From Ulva prolifera (lineage: Eukaryota; Chlorophyta; Ulvophyceae; Ulvales; Ulvaceae), in the NCBI GenBank assembly GCA_023078555.1, contig CM041199.1, positions 10,961,943 to 11,025,942 of the forward strand: a stretch of 64,000 bases of DNA, read 5' to 3'. Made by a program: the position numbers and the translations under genes. Positions 22,362 to 36,981 of the stretch are shown here, piece by piece (the first letter of the stretch is position 1; each line of letters opens with the position of its first letter). The notes beneath the pieces were generated by a model. It ran no database searches, was not told the DNA's origin, and worked only from the letters and a program-made list of their open reading frames with translations.

Positions 22362-25300
22362 ATGGACTTGGCTATAGACAAGCATACCCCCGCGCACCAT
22401 AGGGAAGTTGCCAGAAACATCCTTTGATTCTGAAAGATCTAGGACGTCAAGTATGCATTGCACAGTTGTTGCTAACTCCTAGGAGTGGCGTGGAACAAAA
22501 GTGCACACTTTTCACCAACCATGTGAATGGACTTGGTTGTAGCCACGCAACCCCCCGCGCAGCAAAAGGTACGTTGCCATCAACATTCAAAAGATGTTGG
22601 GGGGTATGGGATGTCCATCATTCATTGCGTATTTTCTGCAGACACCATGGAGTGGTGTGATGCAAAAGTGTACACTTTCCACCAACCCATGTGAATGGAC
22701 TTGGTTGTAGCCACGCAACCCCCCGCGCATCAAAAGGTACATCGCCATCAACATTCCAAGATGTTGGGGGGTATGGGATGTCCATCATTCATTGCGTATT
22801 TTCTGCAGACACCATGGAGTGGTGTGGTGCAAAAGTGCACACTTTCCACCAACCCATGTGAATGGACTTGGTTGTAGCCACGCAACCCCCCGCGCATCAA
22901 AAGGTACGTCGCCATGAACATTCCAAGATGTTAGGGGGTATGGGATGATTATCATTCATTGCATATTTGCTGCTGACTCCCAGGAGTGGCGTGGGGCAAA
23001 AGTGCACACTTTTCACCAACCATGTGAATGGACTTGGTTGTAGCCACGCAACCCCCCGCGCATCAAAAGGTATGTCGCCATGAACATTCCAAGATGTTGG
23101 AGGGTATGGGATGATTATCATTCATTGCACATTTGCTGCTGACTCCCAGGAGTGGCGTGGGGCAAAAGTGCACACTTTTCACCAACCTTGTGAATGGACT
23201 TGGCTATAGACAAGCATACCCCCGCGCACCATAGGGAAGTTGCCAGAAACATCCTTTGATTCTGAAAGATCTAGGACGTCAAGTATGCATTGCACAGTTG
23301 TTGCTAACTCCTAGGAGTGGCGTGGAACAAAAGTGCACACTTTTCACCAACCATGTGAATGGACTTGGTTGTAGCCACGCAACCCCCCGCGAAGCAAAAG
23401 GTACGTCGCCATGAACATTCAAAGATGTTGGGGGGTATGGGATGTCCATCATCCATTGCGTATTTTCTGCAGACACCATGGAGTGGTGTGGTGCAAAAGT
23501 GTACACTTTCCACCAACCCATGTGAATGGACTTGGTTGTAGCCACGCAACCCCCTGCGCATCAAAAGGTACGTCCCCATGAACATTCCAAGATGTTGGGG
23601 GTATGGGATGTCCATCATCCATTGCGTATTTTCTGCAGACACCATGGAGTGGTGTGGTGCAAAAGTGCACACTTTCCACCAACCCATGTGAATGGACTTG
23701 GTTGTAGCCACGCAACCCCCCGCGCATCAAAAGGTACGTCGCCATGAACATTCCAAGATGTTGGAGGGTATGGGATGATTATCATTCATTGCATATTTGC
23801 TGCTGACTCCCAGGAGTGGCGTGGGGCAAAAGTGCACACTTTTCACCAACCTTGTGAATGGACTTGGCTATAGACAAGCATACCCCCGCGCACCATAGGG
23901 AAGTTGCCAGAAACATCCTTTGATTCTGAAAGATCTAGGACGTCAAGTATGCATTGCACAGTTGTTGCTAACTCCCAAGAGTGGCGTGGAACAAAAGTGC
24001 ACACTTTTCACCAACCATGTGAATGGACTTGGTTGTAGCCACGCAACCCCCCGCGCAGCAAAAGGTACGTCGCCATCAACATTCCAAGATGTTGGAGGGT
24101 ATGGGATGTCCATCATTCATTGCGTATTTTCTGCAGACACCATGGAGTGGTGTAATGCAAAAGTGCACACTTTCCACCAACCCATGTGAATGGACTTGGT
24201 TGTAGCCACGCAACCCCCCGCGCATGAAAAGGTGCGTCGCCATGAACATTCCAAGATGTTGGGGGGTATGGGATGATTATCATTCATTGCATATTTGCTG
24301 CTGACTCCCAGGAGTGGCGTGGGGCAAAAGTGCACACTTTTCACCAACCTTGTGAATGGACTTGGCTATAGACAAGCATACCCCCGCGCACCATAGGGAA
24401 GTTGCCAGAAACATCCTTTGATTCTGAAAGATCTAGGACGTCAAGTATGCATTGCACAGTTGTTGCTAACTCCCAGGAGTGGCGTGGAACAAAAGTGCAC
24501 ACTTTTCACCAACCATGTGAATGGACTTGGTTGTAGCCACGCAACCCCCCGCGCAGCAAAAGGTACGTTGCCATCAACATTCAAAGATGTTGGGGGGTAT
24601 GAGATGTCCATCATTCATTGCGTATTTTCTGCAGACACCATGGAGTGGTGTAATGCAAAAGTGCACACTTTCCACCAACCCATGTGAATGGACTTGGTTG
24701 TAGCCACGCAACCCCCCGCGCATCAAAAGGTACGTCGCCATGAACATTCCAAGATGTTAGGGGGTATGGGATGATTATCATTCATTGCATATTTGCTGCT
24801 GACTCCCAGGAGTGGCGTGGGGCAAAAGTGCACACTTTTCACCAACCATGTGAATGGACTTGGTTGTAGCCACGCAACCCCCCGCGCATCAAAAGGTACG
24901 TCGCCATGAACATTCCAAGATGTTGGAGGGTATGGGATGATTATCATTCATTGCACATTTGCTGCTGACTCCCAGGAGTGGCGTGGGGCAAAAGTGCACA
25001 CTTTTCACCAACCTTGTGAATGGACTTGGCTATAGACAAGCATACCCCCGCGCACCATAGAGAAGTTGCCAGAAACATCCTTTGATTCTGAAAGATCTAG
25101 GACGTCAAGTATGCATTGCACAGTTGTTGCTAACTCCTAGGAGTGGCGTGGAACAAAAGTGCACACTTTTCACCAACCATGTGAATGGACTTGGTTGTAG
25201 CCACGCAACCCCCCGCGAAGCAAAAGGTACGTCGCCATGAACATTCAAAGATGTTGGGGGGTATGGGATGTCCATCATCCATTGCGTATTTTCTGCAGAC

Positions 25301-27012
25301 ACCATGGAGTGGTGTGGTGCAAAAGTGTACACTTTCCACCAACCCATGTGAATGGACTTGGTTGTAGCCACGCAACCCCCTGCGCATCAAAAGGTACGTC
25401 CCCATGAACATTCCAAGATGTTGGGGGTATGGGATGTCCATCATCCATTGCGTATTTTCTGCAGACACCATGGAGTGGTGTGGTGCAAAAGTGCACACTT
25501 TCCACCAACCCATGTGAATGGACTTGGTTGTAGCCACGCAACCCCCCGCGCATCAAAAGGTACGTCGCCATGAACATTCCAAGATGTTGGAGGGTATGGG
25601 ATGATTATCATTCATTGCATATTTGCTGCTGACTCCCAGGAGTGGCGTGGGGCAAAAGTGCACACTTTTCACCAACCTTGTGAATGGACTTGGCTATAGA
25701 CAAGCATACCCCCGCGCACCATAGGGAAGTTGCCAGAAACATCCTTTGATTCTGAAAGATCTAGGACGTCAAGTATGCATTGCACAGTTGTTGCTAACTC
25801 CCAAGAGTGGCGTGGAACAAAAGTGCACACTTTTCACCAACCATGTGAATGGACTTGGTTGTAGCCACGCAACCCCCCGCGCAGCAAAAGGTACGTCGCC
25901 ATCAACATTCCAAGATGTTGGAGGGTATGGGATGTCCATCATTCATTGCGTATTTTCTGCAGACACCATGGAGTGGTGTAATGCAAAAGTGCACACTTTC
26001 CACCAACCCATGTGAATGGACTTGGTTGTAGCCACGCAACCCCCCGCGCATGAAAAGGTGCGTCGCCATGAACATTCCAAGATGTTGGGGGGTATGGGAT
26101 GATTATCATTCATTGCATATTTGCTGCTGACTCCCAGGAGTGGCGTGGGGCAAAAGTGCACACTTTTCACCAACCTTGTGAATGGACTTGGCTATAGACA
26201 AGCATACCCCCGCGCACCATAGAGAAGTTGCCAGAAACATCCTTTGATTCTGAAAGATCTAGGACGTCAAGTATGCATTGCACAGTTGTTGCTAACTCCC
26301 AGGAGTGGCGTGGAACAAAAGTGCACACTTTTCACCAACCATGTGAATGGACTTGGTTGTAGCCACGCAACCCCCCGCGCAGCAAAAGGTACGTTGCCAT
26401 CAACATTCCAAGATGTTGGGGGGTATGGGATGTCCATCATTCATTGCGTATTTTCTGCAGACACCATGGAGTGGTGTGATGCAAAAGTGTACACTTTCCA
26501 CCAACCCATGTGAATGGACTTGGTTGTAGCCACGCAACCCCCCGCGCATCAAAAGGTACATCGCCATCAACATTCCAAGACGTTGGGGGGTATGGGATGT
26601 CCATCATTCATTGCGTATTTTCTGCAGACACCATGGAGTGGTGTGGTGCAAAAGTGCACACTTTCCACCAACCCATGTGAATGGACTTGGTTGTAGCCAC
26701 GCAACCCCCCGCGCATCAAAAGGTACGTCGCCATGAACATTCCAAGATGTTAGGGGGTATGGGATGATTATCATTCATTGCATTTTTGCTGCTGACTCCC
26801 AGGAGTGGCGTGGGGCAAAAGTGCACACTTTTCACCAACCATGTGAATGGACTTGGTTGTAGCCACGCAACCCCCCGCGCATCAAAAGGTACGTCGCCAT
26901 GAACATTCCAAGATGTTGGAGGGTATGGGATGATAATCATTCATTGCACATTTGCTGCTGACTCCCAGGAGTGGCGTGGGGCAAAAGTGCACACTTTTCA
27001 CCAACCTTGTGA
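22362..27012 (+). repeat. 28-mer higher-order repeat, copy 1 (4,651 bp)
   Basis: The order is 5a-4c-3-4d-4c-3-5b, with A monomers at 22362, 23194, 23858, 24356, 25020, 25684 and 26182. Markers shared with the next copy are CCATAGAGAAG in the A monomers at 25020 and 26182, and GCATTTTTGC and GATAATC in the last two Bs. A private GGTATGTCGCC lies near 23070. Confidence 0.93.
24356..25019 (+). repeat. Subunit 4d (4 monomers, 664 bp): A-C-B-B
   Basis: The order is A with CCCAGG, a C with ATTCAAAG, GTATGAGATG and GTAATGC, a B with TTAGGGGG and a B with TTGGAGGG. Other copies start at 29007, 33658 and 41962. It is 167 bp shorter than subunit 5c, the length of one C-type monomer. Confidence 0.9.
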
Positions 27013-30000
27013 ATGGACTTGGCTATAGACAAGCATACCCCCGCGCACCATAGGGAAGTTGCCAGAAACATCCTTTGATTCTGAAAGATCTAGGACGTCA
27101 AGTATGCATTGCACAGTTGTTGCTAACTCCTAGGAGTGGCGTGGAACAAAAGTGCACACTTTTCACCAACCATGTGAATGGACTTGGTTGTAGCCACGCA
27201 ACCCCCCGCGCAGCAAAAGGTACGTTGCCATCAACATTCAAAAGATGTTGGGGGGTATGGGATGTCCATCATTCATTGCGTATTTTCTGCAGACACCATG
27301 GAGTGGTGTGATGCAAAAGTGTACACTTTCCACCAACCCATGTGAATGGACTTGGTTGTAGCCACGCAACCCCCCGCGCATCAAAAGGTACATCGCCATC
27401 AACATTCCAAGATGTTGGGGGGTATGGGATGTCCATCATTCATTGCGTATTTTCTGCAGACACCATGGAGTGGTGTGGTGCAAAAGTGCACACTTTCCAC
27501 CAACCCATGTGAATGGACTTGGTTGTAGCCACGCAACCCCCCGCGCATCAAAAGGTACGTCGCCATGAACATTCCAAGATGTTAGGGGGTATGGGATGAT
27601 TATCATTCATTGCATATTTGCTGCTGACTCCCAGGAGTGGCGTGGGGCAAAAGTGCACACTTTTCACCAACCATGTGAATGGACTTGGTTGTAGCCACGC
27701 AACCCCCCGCGCATCAAAAGGTACGTCGCCATGAACATTCCAAGATGTTGGAGGGTATGGGATGATTATCATTCATTGCACATTTGCTGCTGACTCCCAG
27801 GAGTGGCGTGGGGCAAAAGTGCACACTTTTCACCAACCTTGTGAATGGACTTGGCTATAGACAAGCATACCCCCGCGCACCATAGGGAAGTTGCCAGAAA
27901 CATCCTTTGATTCTGAAAGATCTAGGACGTCAAGTATGCATTGCACAGTTGTTGCTAACTCCTAGGAGTGGCGTGGAACAAAAGTGCACACTTTTCACCA
28001 ACCATGTGAATGGACTTGGTTGTAGCCACGCAACCCCCCGCGAAGCAAAAGGTACGTCGCCATGAACATTCAAAGATGTTGGGGGGTATGGGATGTCCAT
28101 CATCCATTGCGTATTTTCTGCAGACACCATGGAGTGGTGTGGTGCAAAAGTGTACACTTTCCACCAACCCATGTGAATGGACTTGGTTGTAGCCACGCAA
28201 CCCCCTGCGCATCAAAAGGTACGTCCCCATGAACATTCCAAGATGTTGGGGGTATGGGATGTCCATCATCCATTGCGTATTTTCTGCAGACACCATGGAG
28301 TGGTGTGGTGCAAAAGTGCACACTTTCCACCAACCCATGTGAATGGACTTGGTTGTAGCCACGCAACCCCCCGCGCATCAAAAGGTACGTCGCCATGAAC
28401 ATTCCAAGATGTTGGAGGGTATGGGATGATTATCATTCATTGCATATTTGCTGCTGACTCCCAGGAGTGGCGTGGGGCAAAAGTGCACACTTTTCACCAA
28501 CCTTGTGAATGGACTTGGCTATAGACAAGCATACCCCCGCGCACCATAGGGAAGTTGCCAGAAACATCCTTTGATTCTGAAAGATCTAGGACGTCAAGTA
28601 TGCATTGCACAGTTGTTGCTAACTCCCAAGAGTGGCGTGGAACAAAAGTGCACACTTTTCACCAACCATGTGAATGGACTTGGTTGTAGCCACGCAACCC
28701 CCCGCGCAGCAAAAGGTACGTCGCCATCAACATTCCAAGATGTTGGAGGGTATGGGATGTCCATCATTCATTGCGTATTTTCTGCAGACACCATGGAGTG
28801 GTGTAATGCAAAAGTGCACACTTTCCACCAACCCATGTGAATGGACTTGGTTGTAGCCACGCAACCCCCCGCGCATGAAAAGGTGCGTCGCCATGAACAT
28901 TCCAAGATGTTGGGGGGTATGGGATGATTATCATTCATTGCATATTTGCTGCTGACTCCCAGGAGTGGCGTGGGGCAAAAGTGCACACTTTTCACCAACC
29001 TTGTGAATGGACTTGGCTATAGACAAGCATACCCCCGCGCACCATAGGGAAGTTGCCAGAAACATCCTTTGATTCTGAAAGATCTAGGACGTCAAGTATG
29101 CATTGCACAGTTGTTGCTAACTCCCAGGAGTGGCGTGGAACAAAAGTGCACACTTTTCACCAACCATGTGAATGGACTTGGTTGTAGCCACGCAACCCCC
29201 CGCGCAGCAAAAGGTACGTTGCCATCAACATTCAAAGATGTTGGGGGGTATGAGATGTCCATCATTCATTGCGTATTTTCTGCAGACACCATGGAGTGGT
29301 GTAATGCAAAAGTGCACACTTTCCACCAACCCATGTGAATGGACTTGGTTGTAGCCACGCAACCCCCCGCGCATCAAAAGGTACGTCGCCATGAACATTC
29401 CAAGATGTTAGGGGGTATGGGATGATTATCATTCATTGCATATTTGCTGCTGACTCCCAGGAGTGGCGTGGGGCAAAAGTGCACACTTTTCACCAACCAT
29501 GTGAATGGACTTGGTTGTAGCCACGCAACCCCCCGCGCATCAAAAGGTACGTCGCCATGAACATTCCAAGATGTTGGAGGGTATGGGATGATTATCATTC
29601 ATTGCACATTTGCTGCTGACTCCCAGGAGTGGCGTGGGGCAAAAGTGCACACTTTTCACCAACCTTGTGAATGGACTTGGCTATAGACAAGCATACCCCC
29701 GCGCACCATAGAGAAGTTGCCAGAAACATCCTTTGATTCTGAAAGATCTAGGACGTCAAGTATGCATTGCACAGTTGTTGCTAACTCCTAGGAGTGGCGT
29801 GGAACAAAAGTGCACACTTTTCACCAACCATGTGAATGGACTTGGTTGTAGCCACGCAACCCCCCGCGAAGCAAAAGGTACGTCGCCATGAACATTCAAA
29901 GATGTTGGGGGGTATGGGATGTCCATCATCCATTGCGTATTTTCTGCAGACACCATGGAGTGGTGTGGTGCAAAAGTGTACACTTTCCACCAACCCATGT

Positions 30001-31663
30001 GAATGGACTTGGTTGTAGCCACGCAACCCCCTGCGCATCAAAAGGTACGTCCCCATGAACATTCCAAGATGTTGGGGGTATGGGATGTCCATCATCCATT
30101 GCGTATTTTCTGCAGACACCATGGAGTGGTGTGGTGCAAAAGTGCACACTTTCCACCAACCCATGTGAATGGACTTGGTTGTAGCCACGCAACCCCCCGC
30201 GCATCAAAAGGTACGTCGCCATGAACATTCCAAGATGTTGGAGGGTATGGGATGATTATCATTCATTGCATATTTGCTGCTGACTCCCAGGAGTGGCGTG
30301 GGGCAAAAGTGCACACTTTTCACCAACCTTGTGAATGGACTTGGCTATAGACAAGCATACCCCCGCGCACCATAGGGAAGTTGCCAGAAACATCCTTTGA
30401 TTCTGAAAGATCTAGGACGTCAAGTATGCATTGCACAGTTGTTGCTAACTCCCAAGAGTGGCGTGGAACAAAAGTGCACACTTTTCACCAACCATGTGAA
30501 TGGACTTGGTTGTAGCCACGCAACCCCCCGCGCAGCAAAAGGTACGTCGCCATCAACATTCCAAGATGTTGGAGGGTATGGGATGTCCATCATTCATTGC
30601 GTATTTTCTGCAGACACCATGGAGTGGTGTAATGCAAAAGTGCACACTTTCCACCAACCCATGTGAATGGACTTGGTTGTAGCCACGCAACCCCCCGCGC
30701 ATGAAAAGGTGCGTCGCCATGAACATTCCAAGATGTTGGGGGGTATGGGATGATTATCATTCATTGCATATTTGCTGCTGACTCCCAGGAGTGGCGTGGG
30801 GCAAAAGTGCACACTTTTCACCAACCTTGTGAATGGACTTGGCTATAGACAAGCATACCCCCGCGCACCATAGAGAAGTTGCCAGAAACATCCTTTGATT
30901 CTGAAAGATCTAGGACGTCAAGTATGCATTGCACAGTTGTTGCTAACTCCCAGGAGTGGCGTGGAACAAAAGTGCACACTTTTCACCAACCATGTGAATG
31001 GACTTGGTTGTAGCCACGCAACCCCCCGCGCAGCAAAAGGTACGTTGCCATCAACATTCCAAGATGTTGGGGGGTATGGGATGTCCATCATTCATTGCGT
31101 ATTTTCTGCAGACACCATGGAGTGGTGTGATGCAAAAGTGTACACTTTCCACCAACCCATGTGAATGGACTTGGTTGTAGCCACGCAACCCCCCGCGCAT
31201 CAAAAGGTACATCGCCATCAACATTCCAAGACGTTGGGGGGTATGGGATGTCCATCATTCATTGCGTATTTTCTGCAGACACCATGGAGTGGTGTGGTGC
31301 AAAAGTGCACACTTTCCACCAACCCATGTGAATGGACTTGGTTGTAGCCACGCAACCCCCCGCGCATCAAAAGGTACGTCGCCATGAACATTCCAAGATG
31401 TTAGGGGGTATGGGATGATTATCATTCATTGCATTTTTGCTGCTGACTCCCAGGAGTGGCGTGGGGCAAAAGTGCACACTTTTCACCAACCATGTGAATG
31501 GACTTGGTTGTAGCCACGCAACCCCCCGCGCATCAAAAGGTACGTCGCCATGAACATTCCAAGATGTTGGAGGGTATGGGATGATAATCATTCATTGCAC
31601 ATTTGCTGCTGACTCCCAGGAGTGGCGTGGGGCAAAAGTGCACACTTTTCACCAACCTTGTGA
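27013..31663 (+). repeat. 28-mer higher-order repeat, copy 2 (4,651 bp)
   Basis: This has exactly the same length and subunit order as copy 1, with A monomers at 27013, 27845, 28509, 29007, 29671, 30335 and 30833. The only difference I noticed is TACGTCGCC near 27722 where copy 1 has TATGTCGCC. This is the closest pair of long repeats in the window and implies a very recent duplication. Confidence 0.93.
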
Positions 31664-34321
31664 ATGGACTTGGCTATAGACAAGCATACCCCCGCGCACC
31701 ATAGGGAAGTTGCCAGAAACATCCTTTGATTCTGAAAGATCTAGGACGTCAAGTATGCATTGCACAGTTGTTGCTAACTCCTAGGAGTGGCGTGGAACAA
31801 AAGTGCACACTTTTCACCAACCATGTGAATGGACTTGGTTGTAGCCACGCAACCCCCCGCGCAGCAAAAGGTACGTTGCCATCAACATTCAAAAGATGTT
31901 GGGGGGTATGGGATGTCCATCATTCATTGCGTATTTTCTGCAGACACCATGGAGTGGTGTGATGCAAAAGTGTACACTTTCCACCAACCCATGTGAATGG
32001 ACTTGGTTGTAGCCACGCAACCCCCCGCGCATCAAAAGGTACATCGCCATCAACATTCCAAGATGTTGGGGGGTATGGGATGTCCATCATTCATTGCGTA
32101 TTTTCTGCAGACACCATGGAGTGGTGTGGTGCAAAAGTGCACACTTTCCACCAACCCATGTGAATGGACTTGGTTGTAGCCACGCAACCCCCCGCGCATC
32201 AAAAGGTACGTCGCCATGAACATTCCAAGATGTTAGGGGGTATGGGATGATTATCATTCATTGCATATTTGCTGCTGACTCCCAGGAGTGGCGTGGGGCA
32301 AAAGTGCACACTTTTCACCAACCATGTGAATGGACTTGGTTGTAGCCACGCAACCCCCCGCGCATCAAAAGGTACGTCGCCATGAACATTCCAAGATGTT
32401 GGAGGGTATGGGATGATTATCATTCATTGCACATTTGCTGCTGACTCCCAGGAGTGGCGTGGGGCAAAAGTGCACACTTTTCACCAACCTTGTGAATGGA
32501 CTTGGCTATAGACAAGCATACCCCCGCGCACCATAGGGAAGTTGCCAGAAACATCCTTTGATTCTGAAAGATCTAGGACGTCAAGTATGCATTGCACAGT
32601 TGTTGCTAACTCCTAGGAGTGGCGTGGAACAAAAGTGCACACTTTTCACCAACCATGTGAATGGACTTGGTTGTAGCCACGCAACCCCCCGCGAAGCAAA
32701 AGGTACGTCGCCATGAACATTCAAAGATGTTGGGGGGTATGGGATGTCCATCATCCATTGCGTATTTTCTGCAGACACCATGGAGTGGTGTGGTGCAAAA
32801 GTGTACACTTTCCACCAACCCATGTGAATGGACTTGGTTGTAGCCACGCAACCCCCTGCGCATCAAAAGGTACGTCCCCATGAACATTCCAAGATGTTGG
32901 GGGTATGGGATGTCCATCATCCATTGCGTATTTTCTGCAGACACCATGGAGTGGTGTGGTGCAAAAGTGCACACTTTCCACCAACCCATGTGAATGGACT
33001 TGGTTGTAGCCACGCAACCCCCCGCGCATCAAAAGGTACGTCGCCATGAACATTCCAAGATGTTGGAGGGTATGGGATGATTATCATTCATTGCATATTT
33101 GCTGCTGACTCCCAGGAGTGGCGTGGGGCAAAAGTGCACACTTTTCACCAACCTTGTGAATGGACTTGGCTATAGACAAGCATACCCCCGCGCACCATAG
33201 GGAAGTTGCCAGAAACATCCTTTGATTCTGAAAGATCTAGGACGTCAAGTATGCATTGCACAGTTGTTGCTAACTCCCAAGAGTGGCGTGGAACAAAAGT
33301 GCACACTTTTCACCAACCATGTGAATGGACTTGGTTGTAGCCACGCAACCCCCCGCGCAGCAAAAGGTACGTCGCCATCAACATTCCAAGATGTTGGAGG
33401 GTATGGGATGTCCATCATTCATTGCGTATTTTCTGCAGACACCATGGAGTGGTGTAATGCAAAAGTGCACACTTTCCACCAACCCATGTGAATGGACTTG
33501 GTTGTAGCCACGCAACCCCCCGCGCATGAAAAGGTGCGTCGCCATGAACATTCCAAGATGTTGGGGGGTATGGGATGATTATCATTCATTGCATATTTGC
33601 TGCTGACTCCCAGGAGTGGCGTGGGGCAAAAGTGCACACTTTTCACCAACCTTGTGAATGGACTTGGCTATAGACAAGCATACCCCCGCGCACCATAGAG
33701 AAGTTGCCAGAAACATCCTTTGATTCTGAAAGATCTAGGACGTCAAGTATGCATTGCACAGTTGTTGCTAACTCCCAGGAGTGGCGTGGAACAAAAGTGC
33801 ACACTTTTCACCAACCATGTGAATGGACTTGGTTGTAGCCACGCAACCCCCCGCGCAGCAAAAGGTACGTTGCCATCAACATTCAAAGATGTTGGGGGGT
33901 ATGAGATGTCCATCATTCATTGCGTATTTTCTGCAGACACCATGGAGTGGTGTAATGCAAAAGTGCACACTTTCCACCAACCCATGTGAATGGACTTGGT
34001 TGTAGCCACGCAACCCCCCGCGCATCAAAAGGTACGTCGCCATGAACATTCCAAGATGTTAGGGGGTATGGGATGATTATCATTCATTGCATATTTGCTG
34101 CTGACTCCCAGGAGTGGCGTGGGGCAAAAGTGCACACTTTTCACCAACCATGTGAATGGACTTGGTTGTAGCCACGCAACCCCCCGCGCATCAAAAGGTA
34201 CGTCGCCATGAACATTCCAAGATGTTGGAGGGTATGGGATGATTATCATTCATTGCACATTTGCTGCTGACTCCCAGGAGTGGCGTGGGGCAAAAGTGCA
34301 CACTTTTCACCAACCTTGTGA
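31664..34321 (+). repeat. 28-mer higher-order repeat, truncated copy 3 (2,658 bp)
   Basis: The order is 5a-4c-3-4d, with A monomers at 31664, 32496, 33160 and 33658. These are the first 16 of 28 monomers. At 34322 the expected 4c is replaced by 4b, so the 28-mer order stops at a recombination junction between two similar CCTAGG-type A subunits. Confidence 0.9.
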
Positions 34322-34987
34322 ATGGACTTGGCTATAGACAAGCATACCCCCGCGCACCATAGGGAAGTTGCCAGAAACATCCTTTGATTCTGAAAGATCT
34401 AGGACGTCAAGTATGCATTGCACAGTTGTTGCTAACTCCTAGGAGTGGCGTGGAACAAAAGTGCACACTTTTCACCAACCATGTGAATGGACTTGGTTGT
34501 AGCCACGCAACCCCCCGCGCAGCAAAAGGTACGTTGCCATCAACATTCAAAAGATGTTGGGGGGTATGGGATGTCCATCATCCATTGCGTATTTTCTGCA
34601 GACACCATGGAGTGGTGTGATGCAAAAGTGTACACTTTCCACCAACCCATGTGAATGGACTTGGTTGTAGCCACGCAACCCCCCGCGCATCAAAAGGTAC
34701 ATCGCCATCAACATTCCAAGATGTTGGGGGGTATGGGATGTCCATCATTCATTGCGTATTTTCTGCAGACACCATGGAGTGGTGTGGTGCAAAAGTGCAC
34801 ACTTTCCACCAACCCATGTGAATGGACTTGGTTGTAGCCACGCAACCCCCCGCGCATCAAAAGGTACGTCGCCATGAACATTCCAAGATGTTAGGGGGTA
34901 TGGGATGATTATCATTCATTGCATATTTGCTGCTGACTCCCAGGAGTGGCGTGGGGCAAAAGTGCACACTTTTCACCAACCATGTGA
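34322..34987 (+). repeat. 4b subunit at the change from 28-mer to 12-mer
   Basis: This is A with CCTAGG, the 168-bp C (with CATCATCCATTG instead of CATCATTCATTG), a C with TACATCGCC and one B. It resembles 7073-7738 but carries the CATCC variant that marks 4c subunits. The monomer may therefore be a 4c/4b recombinant at the place where the HOR type changes. Confidence 0.85.
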
Positions 34988-36981
34988 ATGGACTTGGCTA
35001 TAGACAAGCATACCCCCGCGCACCATAGGGAAGTTGCCAGAAACATCCTTTGATTCTGAAAGATCTAGGACGTCAAGTATGCATTGCACAGTTGTTGCTA
35101 ACTCCCAGGAGTGGCGTGGAACAAAAGTGCACACTTTTCACCAACCATGTGAATGGACTTGGTTGTAGCCACGCAACCCCCCGCGCAGCAAAAGGTACGT
35201 TGCCATCAACATTCCAAGATGTTGGGGGGTATGGGATGTCCATCATTCATTGCGTATTTTCTGCAGACACCATGGAGTGGTGTGATGCAAAAGTGTACAC
35301 TTTCCACCAACCCATGTGAATGGACTTGGTTGTAGCCACGCAACCCCCCGCGCATCAAAAGGTACATCGCCATCAACATTCCAAGACGTTGGGGGGTATG
35401 GGATGTCCATCATTCATTGCGTATTTTCTGCAGACACCATGGAGTGGTGTGGTGCAAAAGTGCACACTTTCCACCAACCCATGTGAATGGACTTGGTTGT
35501 AGCCACGCAACCCCCCGCGCATCAAAAGGTACGTCGCCATGAACATTCCAAGATGTTAGGGGGTATGGGATGATTATCATTCATTGCATATTTGCTGCTG
35601 ACTCCCAGGAGTGGCGTGGGGCAAAAGTGCACACTTTTCACCAACCATGTGAATGGACTTGGTTGTAGCCACGCAACCCCCCGCGCATCAAAAGGTACGT
35701 CGCCATGAACATTCCAAGATGTTGGAGGGTATGGGATGATTATCATTCATTGCACATTTGCTGCTGACTCCCAGGAGTGGCGTGGGGCAAAAGTGCACAC
35801 TTTTCACCAACCTTGTGAATGGACTTGGCTATAGACAAGCATACCCCCGCGCACCATAGGGAAGTTGCCAGAAACATCCTTTGATTCTGAAAGATCTAGG
35901 ACGTCAAGTATGCATTGCACAGTTGTTGCTAACTCCTAGGAGTGGCGTGGAACAAAAGTGCACACTTTTCACCAACCATGTGAATGGACTTGGTTGTAGC
36001 CACGCAACCCCCCGCGCAGCAAAAGGTACGTTGCCATCAACATTCAAAAGATGTTGGGGGGTATGGGATGTCCATCATTCATTGCGTATTTTCTGCAGAC
36101 ACCATGGAGTGGTGTGATGCAAAAGTGTACACTTTCCACCAACCCATGTGAATGGACTTGGTTGTAGCCACGCAACCCCCCGCGCATCAAAAGGTACATC
36201 GCCATCAACATTCCAAGATGTTGGGGGGTATGGGATGTCCATCATTCATTGCGTATTTTCTGCAGACACCATGGAGTGGTGTGGTGCAAAAGTGCACACT
36301 TTCCACCAACCCATGTGAATGGACTTGGTTGTAGCCACGCAACCCCCCGCGCATCAAAAGGTACGTCGCCATGAACATTCCAAGATGTTAGGGGGTATGG
36401 GATGATTATCATTCATTGCATATTTGCTGCTGACTCCCAGGAGTGGCGTGGGGCAAAAGTGCACACTTTTCACCAACCATGTGAATGGACTTGGTTGTAG
36501 CCACGCAACCCCCCGCGCATCAAAAGGTACGTCGCCATGAACATTCCAAGATGTTGGAGGGTATGGGATGATTATCATTCATTGCACATTTGCTGCTGAC
36601 TCCCAGGAGTGGCGTGGGGCAAAAGTGCACACTTTTCACCAACCTTGTGAATGGACTTGGCTATAGACAAGCATACCCCCGCGCACCATAGGGAAGTTGC
36701 CAGAAACATCCTTTGATTCTGAAAGATCTAGGACGTCAAGTATGCATTGCACAGTTGTTGCTAACTCCCAAGAGTGGCGTGGAACAAAAGTGCACACTTT
36801 TCACCAACCATGTGAATGGACTTGGTTGTAGCCACGCAACCCCCCGCGCAGCAAAAGGTACGTCGCCATGAACATTCCAAGATGTTGGGGGGTATGGGAT
36901 GATTATCATTCATTGCATATTTGCTGCTGACTCCCAGGAGTGGCGTGGGGCAAAAGTGCACACTTTTCACCAACCATGTGA
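34988..36981 (+). repeat. 12-mer higher-order repeat, copy 1 (1,994 bp)
   Basis: The order is 5b-5a-2, with A monomers at 34988, 35819 and 36651. The same 1,994-bp order is found at 7739-9732, where 4a follows. Here it is followed directly by a second 12-mer copy. Confidence 0.9.

Noticed and set aside
22362-31663. Assembly artefact as the cause of the near-identical 28-mers.
   Set aside because: Not excluded, but at least one private difference exists between the copies and a third partial copy follows, as expected for a real HOR. Read depth would decide.
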